Positions 58,105 through 64,000 of a DNA stretch of 64,000 nucleotides are shown here, in pieces (position 1 is the first letter of the stretch; each line of letters starts with the position of its first letter). A program made the position numbers and the translations under genes. Where the stretch lies: assembly GCA_009869945.1 (NCBI GenBank), contig WIXG01000049.1:62001-126000 (forward strand). The letters are read 5' to 3'. The notes below the pieces were generated by a model that saw only the letters and a list, made by a program, of their open reading frames with translations, made no database searches and had not been told where the DNA came from. This stretch comes from Mesaphorura yosii. Its lineage: Eukaryota > Arthropoda > Collembola > Poduromorpha > Tullbergiidae.

Positions 58105-61100
58105 CTAATGAGCTAATCTTCTCTGCGGCGTCGAATCCCCTTCGTTGGCGCTGCAGTCTGCAAAAAATGTTTCATCGTAGTTATTGCCACCGGAAGCATT
58201 GTCCATGATGTTCTCCATCGATGTGTCCCTAGGCCCAAACGAAGTTGGAGTGTACTTCGTGAGCAGGTAGACCGCAGCTTCGTACGTCGACATCATGATG
58301 GCTGTGTTCGGGATTTGGCGGATGAGCTGCGTCGCCAGGCCCCGATACAGCCCGCGCCAGCCTTCCTCCTTCGCCACGAGGGCCAGTGTCTGAATAAGGT
58401 GATGGTACTTGTTTCCTTCTTCTCGAAGTCTCGTCCTTGCAACTTCTGCAGACAGAAAATTCGCACATTAGACACTACAATACAGAAACATAGAAATGCC
58501 AACCAAAACATTCACTAAAGTCAGAATTCACATTATGCATCATTTTCTTAGCGTATGCCGATGTCTTTGACTCAGAGTTTATTCACATTTATATTGTTTT
58601 CGCGTTTCGCATTTCGTTTGGTCTTTGCCTTCTCCGCAAGTTCCGCTCATTGAAAATGAGAGTCTGCAGACCGGCAGCGCAACGCAAAGACAAGAAACGC
58701 GAAAAATACTCATCCGGTGTAATGTTCAACGCCGAAATTTTGGCAACGAAATAATTTAGATTTAGGTTTATGGTAACAGACAGTCGAAAAATGAGGTGGC
58801 TGTCTGTCGTCTGTTTTCGTTATCTTTCCAATGCGAGCGAGGCCATGGAACAAATCGATCATAGGGCTAGCAGTCCGCCGAGTGTCGCGTCGGGCGCTTG
58901 TCAAAGGCTTTGGCTTTTACGTCAACGTCAACCTCAACTTTAATCCACAGTTCTAGCTTCGTAGCATTGATCTCATTCTTATAAGCACCGTTTTGACTTT
59001 GAGCCTCACACTAAACTAAAAACGGCACAATTCGACAAGTCGCACAAGAGTTGTGAAGTAAAATTGCGGTTAATGAATTTCTCCTTGCCACAGCACAAAG
59101 CCTACCATTATTATTATTATTTTACATTATTTTATGCCATATACAATAAATGTAATGAGACTGTGACTGTCATTGACGGGCCTTCGATTTCCAATACGTC
59201 AAGGCAAGCAAGGCTAAAAGACAGAGCAATCCTGTTAATTAAATCTCTTGCATGGAACCTTTTAAGTCAAGCAATGTGACAGCCGAAGTTTTAGTTAGGA
59301 TTATTCGGAATTGGAACCGCAGCCGCGGGCCGGCCCCGGCCGGCTGCGAAGGCTTGCCATTCTTTCCTCGCTGCGATTGGTGTTTGTGCCAAGCCCTCTG
59401 TGAATTGTGATAAACAAGTTCATATTCTAAATCAACACGATTCTCGTAATCGCGTAGCGTAACTTTTGCTAAGCCAAGCGCACCACTTGGATAAGTTACA
59501 AACCACAGTGAAAATGCAGCGACAAGTAAGCCTACAGTCTGAGCTACGCAAATTCTGCGAATGCGAAAGCAGGAAAATGAACTTTGATCGAAACTTCTAT
59601 TAATAGCTGCGTAAACAACTCCGGTTGGCATTGTCTTTGTCAGCGACGGAAATTTACTAATATGCCGTGCTCTGCATGCTTGAGTTGATTGTGTTTACAT
59701 TCGCTCATGTTACAGGAAATTGGAAGGGCTATCGCAGTTGTATTTAATTAAATGTAAACATAATTAGAGGTTATCGCACGCAAAACGTCATCGGCATCGA
59801 ATCTGCAATCTGAAGTCAGCTTACCGTGTGGATATGCAATACAGGAGGCGACCGTCTTCGAGAAAGCACCCGCCGCCATAAACTGGAGGAAGTCTTTGGA
59901 AGTTTTATCATCACAGGAGCCATACGAGTCTTGCTCGTCATCATGCGAGAGCGCCGACGCCCGTCGAGAGTGGCTCCACTCCTGCAGCCGCTTCTTGACT
60001 GCCTCGTAGATCACAAAGTGGATGACTGTCTCGGAGATGCCCATATACGAGGCCGAAATGCCTTTGTAGAAGCCGAGAAGGCCGCCCTGCGCGTAGATGC
60101 GGCGGATCGTTTGGCGGGCGGTGAGGCCACGTTGCTGGTCGAGCTGCAGGCGCGTCTTGACGAACCAGACGGGGTTCGTAGTCGTGCAAGCGACAAAACC
60201 TATTTTTAGGAACAGAAAATATCGTCATAATTAGCGACTGCAAACTGCAAATGGCGATTAGTGAATATGAAGTTATGAAGATAAAATAGCGAGCGAACAG
60301 GAAAGGCATCAATTAACGTTCGCGTTCACGTTCTCAAAGCGTGATTCATGCTCGTGATTGCGTGGCTCTTGCGTCCTTTCCCGAAGTGCGTCCATTGATC
60401 ACTCTCTTTCTATTCTCTTCGCATTTCGCAAGGGAACGTTAATTGACTTGAGCTTGAGGAGAACGTTTTAATTTTAGAAAGGTGCTCCATTTCCCATTCG
60501 GAAATATGGAAAACAGGTAAATATTTCTTGACCAAGCTATTTATGCGTAAACGGCGACGTTAATTGTTTATGTCCGACGTCCGTCTGAGTTCAAAATTTG
60601 CATTCCTTTGCATTCATGCTTTCGTAAGTTAGTGCTAAAGGAACTCACGGACGTAAGCCGAAACCTGGCGCCGGACGTTAGGGTAAAAACCGCTCATGCA
60701 CCGAATGAGTGTTGCAAACATGACAGCAAGAAGCTTCTCTGCGTCTGTTCCGAAATGACGTCAAATCCGAAACTGAACTTCACACTGCATCATCCATCTT
60801 CATCAGATGCAAGCGCTAACCGGGTCCAAGTGCCAACAAATTACGTAATTAGGTGATCCGAAAAACTTTGTCATATTTTGTATCATTTTTAGAACACACG
60901 TGTACAGCTGCTGCAAACCTTTTAACAGAAGAGTGCAAATTCTTTAATTTCTCGCTAAATTTGAGGATAAAATCGCTTTGAAGATCAAGAGTCAATGCTC
61001 AAGAATTCTTAATCTGCAATCTCCTATCGAATTATCGGATTACAGCAACGCATGGGCGCATGGCTTGGAATACTAATGTAAAATTTAAAATCACGAGACA

Positions 61101-63376
61101 AGAGCCACGGCCAGGGGATTCTTATTAAAGCCATTGAAGTATCCTAGAGCTAATTCATATGCAAATATCTCAACCTTGAGCCATACCTGCAGTTGCGGCC
61201 GAGCAGATGTGGACGATTGGGGAGTCCGGTGGGAACATCTGATTGTACGTCTTTTTGGACTGGGAGTAGGCGCAGAAGTAAATGGCCCTTGAAGGGGCAA
61301 CGCCGACGAGGTTGGGTCCGAGTCCCTTGAATAAGGCGGCGGGGCCTTCCTTTTCAATGATGAGCCTAGAAAGATGCAAAAGTGAAAGAAAAAATCAGCA
61401 CATGAAAACATGAAAGACCCGCAGATATAAGATTATTTATTGCTACTGGGAAAAATTGCGCTGCGCCGGAATTCGCTGTCGTCAATTCGTCAATCGAGAT
61501 CATAGTCTCATTTCGCATTCGGATTCGTATCACAGATCACATGGAAAGTTTCATGTGACCGTCTCCGCATTCCCGCTAAGTAATAGCAAACGCAACATGA
61601 TCGCGAAGTCTGATTTTTTCCAGTTTCAGCAGCAGAAACTGTGAAGGGTCAGGTCATCTCGGCGGATGAATGAGTCGAATCATGCTCGTCGTATGTCAAC
61701 AGACGGTCTCGGGCGATGGAAAATTACAATCAAGTACTCGCTCATAATAAATCCGGTTATATCCAGTTCCAGTATGGTCAGTTGGACGCTCGCTGCTTGT
61801 TTTCAGTTTTATTAAATTGCTGGTCGCGACTCGCGACGGTATCAAAAGTGAAGGAAAAAATTGTCGTGACCCAAAGATAACCTTTATCGAACCTCTTTAT
61901 ATCACGTTCACATCGCGTAGAGGCAAGTAAACTAGAAATTTTCGGATGCTGTATTGAAATAGATGCTCATTTTCGACTTAATTCATCTGGAATTAATCGT
62001 GAATTCTATTTTTAGAACCTTGAAGGCACGGCATGGCCAACACATCAATCGCATCTGGTGGGTCGTGAATCGTGATCACTTCCTGCAATTCATCTCAACT
62101 TTTCAAGTTCTGTTCTGCTTGCTTATTTGGCTTTGGCCTTTGATGGTCACTCATCCACCACGTGCCTGCATGGCCTGCAAGCGATCTTGGAGTCGTTCGT
62201 CCAAAATTGCACATTGCCGCTGCCATAAACTATCATATACGCAATTCGCATCTGATTTGCATCAAGTAAACATTCGTTACTGAGAACGTTATAATTACGA
62301 AACTGAATATTTCCAGAATCCGTCAAACTGGCCGATCAAAGGGCGAAGCCGACCACGTCAATACTCATACAGTGGCTTCGCTGTTGACGTTGAGTCACAT
62401 GGCTGAATGAACGCTTCTTTCTCACGAAAACAAACTTCAAAGCTCAAACACATTGATTAAAATTGTACGACCAATTTTCTTCTTTTTGAGAAGCGAGACG
62501 GTGTCTATTGTGGTGCATGTGCGCATTTGCGAATGCATAAGCAAGAAGACAATAACTTGAAAAGGAATGCGTTTTGTTTATCAATATCGAAATATCGTGG
62601 TCTTGCTCTGTCCGTGGGTAGTTAAGGTTAAGTCAGTCATAAAGATGTGATGACTGATCATTATAAATCATAATGTAAAGACGTTGTTGTAAAATTCCGT
62701 GCTGGTGTTTGTTAGACAAAACACGAAAGTTGACTGACATAATGACTTAATCAATAATTTCCCAACTTTAGTCTCAATTGCGCAATCTGTGTTGCGTTGT
62801 TCTGCATGTAACTTGAGCTTTGTTGTTGTTTCCTTACGTTATGCCTTTATTTACCTCAGACATTGAATGAGTCCGATCTTCGGCATCGCCACGGAGTGGC
62901 CGCCGCCCACACCAGCCCCCACCGGACTTGAATGATGGAGTTGGAGGTACTGTGCACTCCTCCCACAACTTCCGCACGTACTGAATGACCTCTGTGACGC
63001 ATTCCCACTTCCTCCAGGATTGCCTACTCTGAGCTTGGGCGGTGTCAGCTGCGGTCCTGGCACGCTACTTCCGTGGTAGGATCGGTACGACGACCCGTGG
63101 CGGGAACTGCCGTTAATTGCACCATTGTTATAGTGCGGAGATGCAGAGTGCACAGCATCTGAACCGAAGACGGGGTTGGAGGACTGAAGGCGAGTCTTGA
63201 CAACTTCAAGCGGGCAGGTGACTACCGCGCCAGTGGTGCCAGCAATTCTGGAAGACAAGGGTCGAATTAAAACATCGCAACAGCTACAAACACCGCCACA
63301 ATGAACCTGCACGCACGGCGACAAAAGCTTACCCTCCAGCCACCAGATGAATTATTGTATCGCGTTGAGTTGACAT
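58105..63376 (-). CDS. Rim2: Mitochondrial pyrimidine nucleotide carrier, SLC25A33/SLC25A36 (Rim2) family
   Basis: Five minus-strand exons: 63376-63333, 63247-62855, 61365-61187, 60199-59825 and 58445-58105 (44+393+179+375+341 nt), giving 443 residues with all phases consistent. The start [15 protein letters not shown] matches the family N-terminus, and an in-frame stop lies just upstream. The three carrier repeats each show P-x-[DE/W]-x-x-[KR]: [10 protein letters not shown] (Pro27), [11 protein letters not shown] (Pro215) and [11 protein letters not shown] (Pro329). Family hallmarks [32 protein letters not shown] and [14 protein letters not shown] are present. The family exchanges pyrimidine (deoxy)nucleotides across the inner mitochondrial membrane and is needed for mtDNA and mtRNA synthesis. 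Between the first signature and the next helix lies a Ser/Gly/His-rich insert of about 100 residues (about 37-135), longer than in vertebrate members. A polar tail of about 45 residues follows the last helix. Confidence 0.94.
59106..59121. repeat. (ATT)n microsatellite
   Basis: Five tandem ATT units in Rim2 intron 4. Confidence 0.85.
59318..59348. repeat. GC-rich near-perfect hairpin in Rim2 intron 4
   Basis: CGCAGCC on the left pairs with GGCTGCG on the right, and GCCGG pairs with CCGGC around a short C-rich centre. The run is almost entirely G and C, in contrast to its AT-rich surroundings. Confidence 0.7.
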
Positions 63377-64000
63377 CTGAACAGATGTTGATTACATTCG
63401 TCGTACAAGTAATTATGCAATGTTGCTGAATCCCTAACTTCTTGCTGAATTTCAGTTTTTTGTTGATTGATTGTCGGGCACTGACCACAGATGCACTGTT
63501 TACTGCTCTTTATCTTGGTCACTTGTACTGAAGGCAACTAAGCTTCTGGTTATGTGTTTACGATTCGAGCGCTGCACTAAGAATGAGCTCTCCGGAACGT
63601 CTAGCCGATGATTTAAGAGTCTGGTCAGGATGCAATTAAATGCTCGGTTCCAAGTTGAGTGAGTCTGAACGAGCACGAGATGATCAGTAGTTAAATATTT
63701 ACATCTTGAACCAACTTACTTACATGTACATGAACCGTTCATCACAAGAAATAGCGCCTAGTAATTGCAATTGCGCTTTCGCTAATGCTAATTAGTTTTA
63801 CTTTGTACTCTAACGTTATGTGCGTGTTGTCTTCGGCCTGCGTTAATTATTCAAGACGCTGGACTGGAAAGGACCAAGCACCGAACAACAGCAGAAAGTA
63901 GCCAACTCGAAGTAGATAACGTTGTAGGTGAACAAAACACATTGACGGGCACAGGGTGCAGTTCACCGTCTTCACAACAATGAAAACTCAACCATTGAAA
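63377..64000. other. Rim2 upstream region at the window edge
   Basis: Should contain the Rim2 leader and possibly its promoter. TTCAG directly before the ATG could be an acceptor of a leader intron. No coding frame of another gene was seen. Confidence 0.5.

Overview
The window is eukaryotic nuclear DNA from an animal, almost certainly an arthropod. Coding regions are split by GT-AG introns, most of them 50-250 nt but three of 2-7 kb. The BAH-ELM2-SANT-GATA-Atrophin protein and the Mi-2/CHD4 protein read like insect/crustacean orthologues. I cannot name the species from sequence alone; a springtail or other pancrustacean would fit. Non-coding DNA is moderately AT-rich and strongly enriched in short reiterated words such as CCAAGC, CATGC, CGTGC and TGACT.

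Layout, left to right. (1) 1643-5464 (-): an unrecognised 1219-residue protein with about 1000 low-complexity acidic/Ser-Pro-Glu residues and a C-terminal module of 3-4 membrane segments. (2) 8019-29328 (-): atrophin/Grunge, 20 coding exons reconstructed here, 1876 residues, with introns of 4.4, 7.2 and 2.0 kb. Its first coding intron holds a decayed plus-strand zinc-finger protein gene or element carrying a fold-back repeat. (3) 29329-44998: 15.7 kb with no gene I can support, probably the 5' regulatory and leader territory of atrophin. (4) 44999-46446 (-): NDUFA10, complex I 42-kDa subunit, 3 exons. (5) 47153-48338 (+): sds22/PPP1R7, a protein phosphatase 1 regulator, head-to-head with NDUFA10. 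(6) 49390-57216 (+): Mi-2/CHD4 chromatin remodeller, 10 exons, 1985 residues. (7) 58105-63376 (-): a Rim2/SLC25A33-36 mitochondrial pyrimidine-nucleotide carrier, 5 exons, 443 residues, tail-to-tail with Mi-2.

All multi-exon models were built by hand. Every junction uses GT-AG, codon phases agree across junctions, and the summed coding lengths are multiples of three (3660, 5631, 1260, 1101, 5958 and 1332 nt). UTR limits and transcription starts are not resolved. The genes do not form an operon. Loose functional pairs are two nuclear co-repressor/remodelling factors (atrophin, Mi-2) and two mitochondrial proteins (NDUFA10, Rim2).

The least explained parts are the membrane protein at the left end, the pseudogene and fold-back repeat in atrophin intron 1, a spliced-looking ORF in Mi-2 intron 4, and isolated sequence oddities in the gene-free block.
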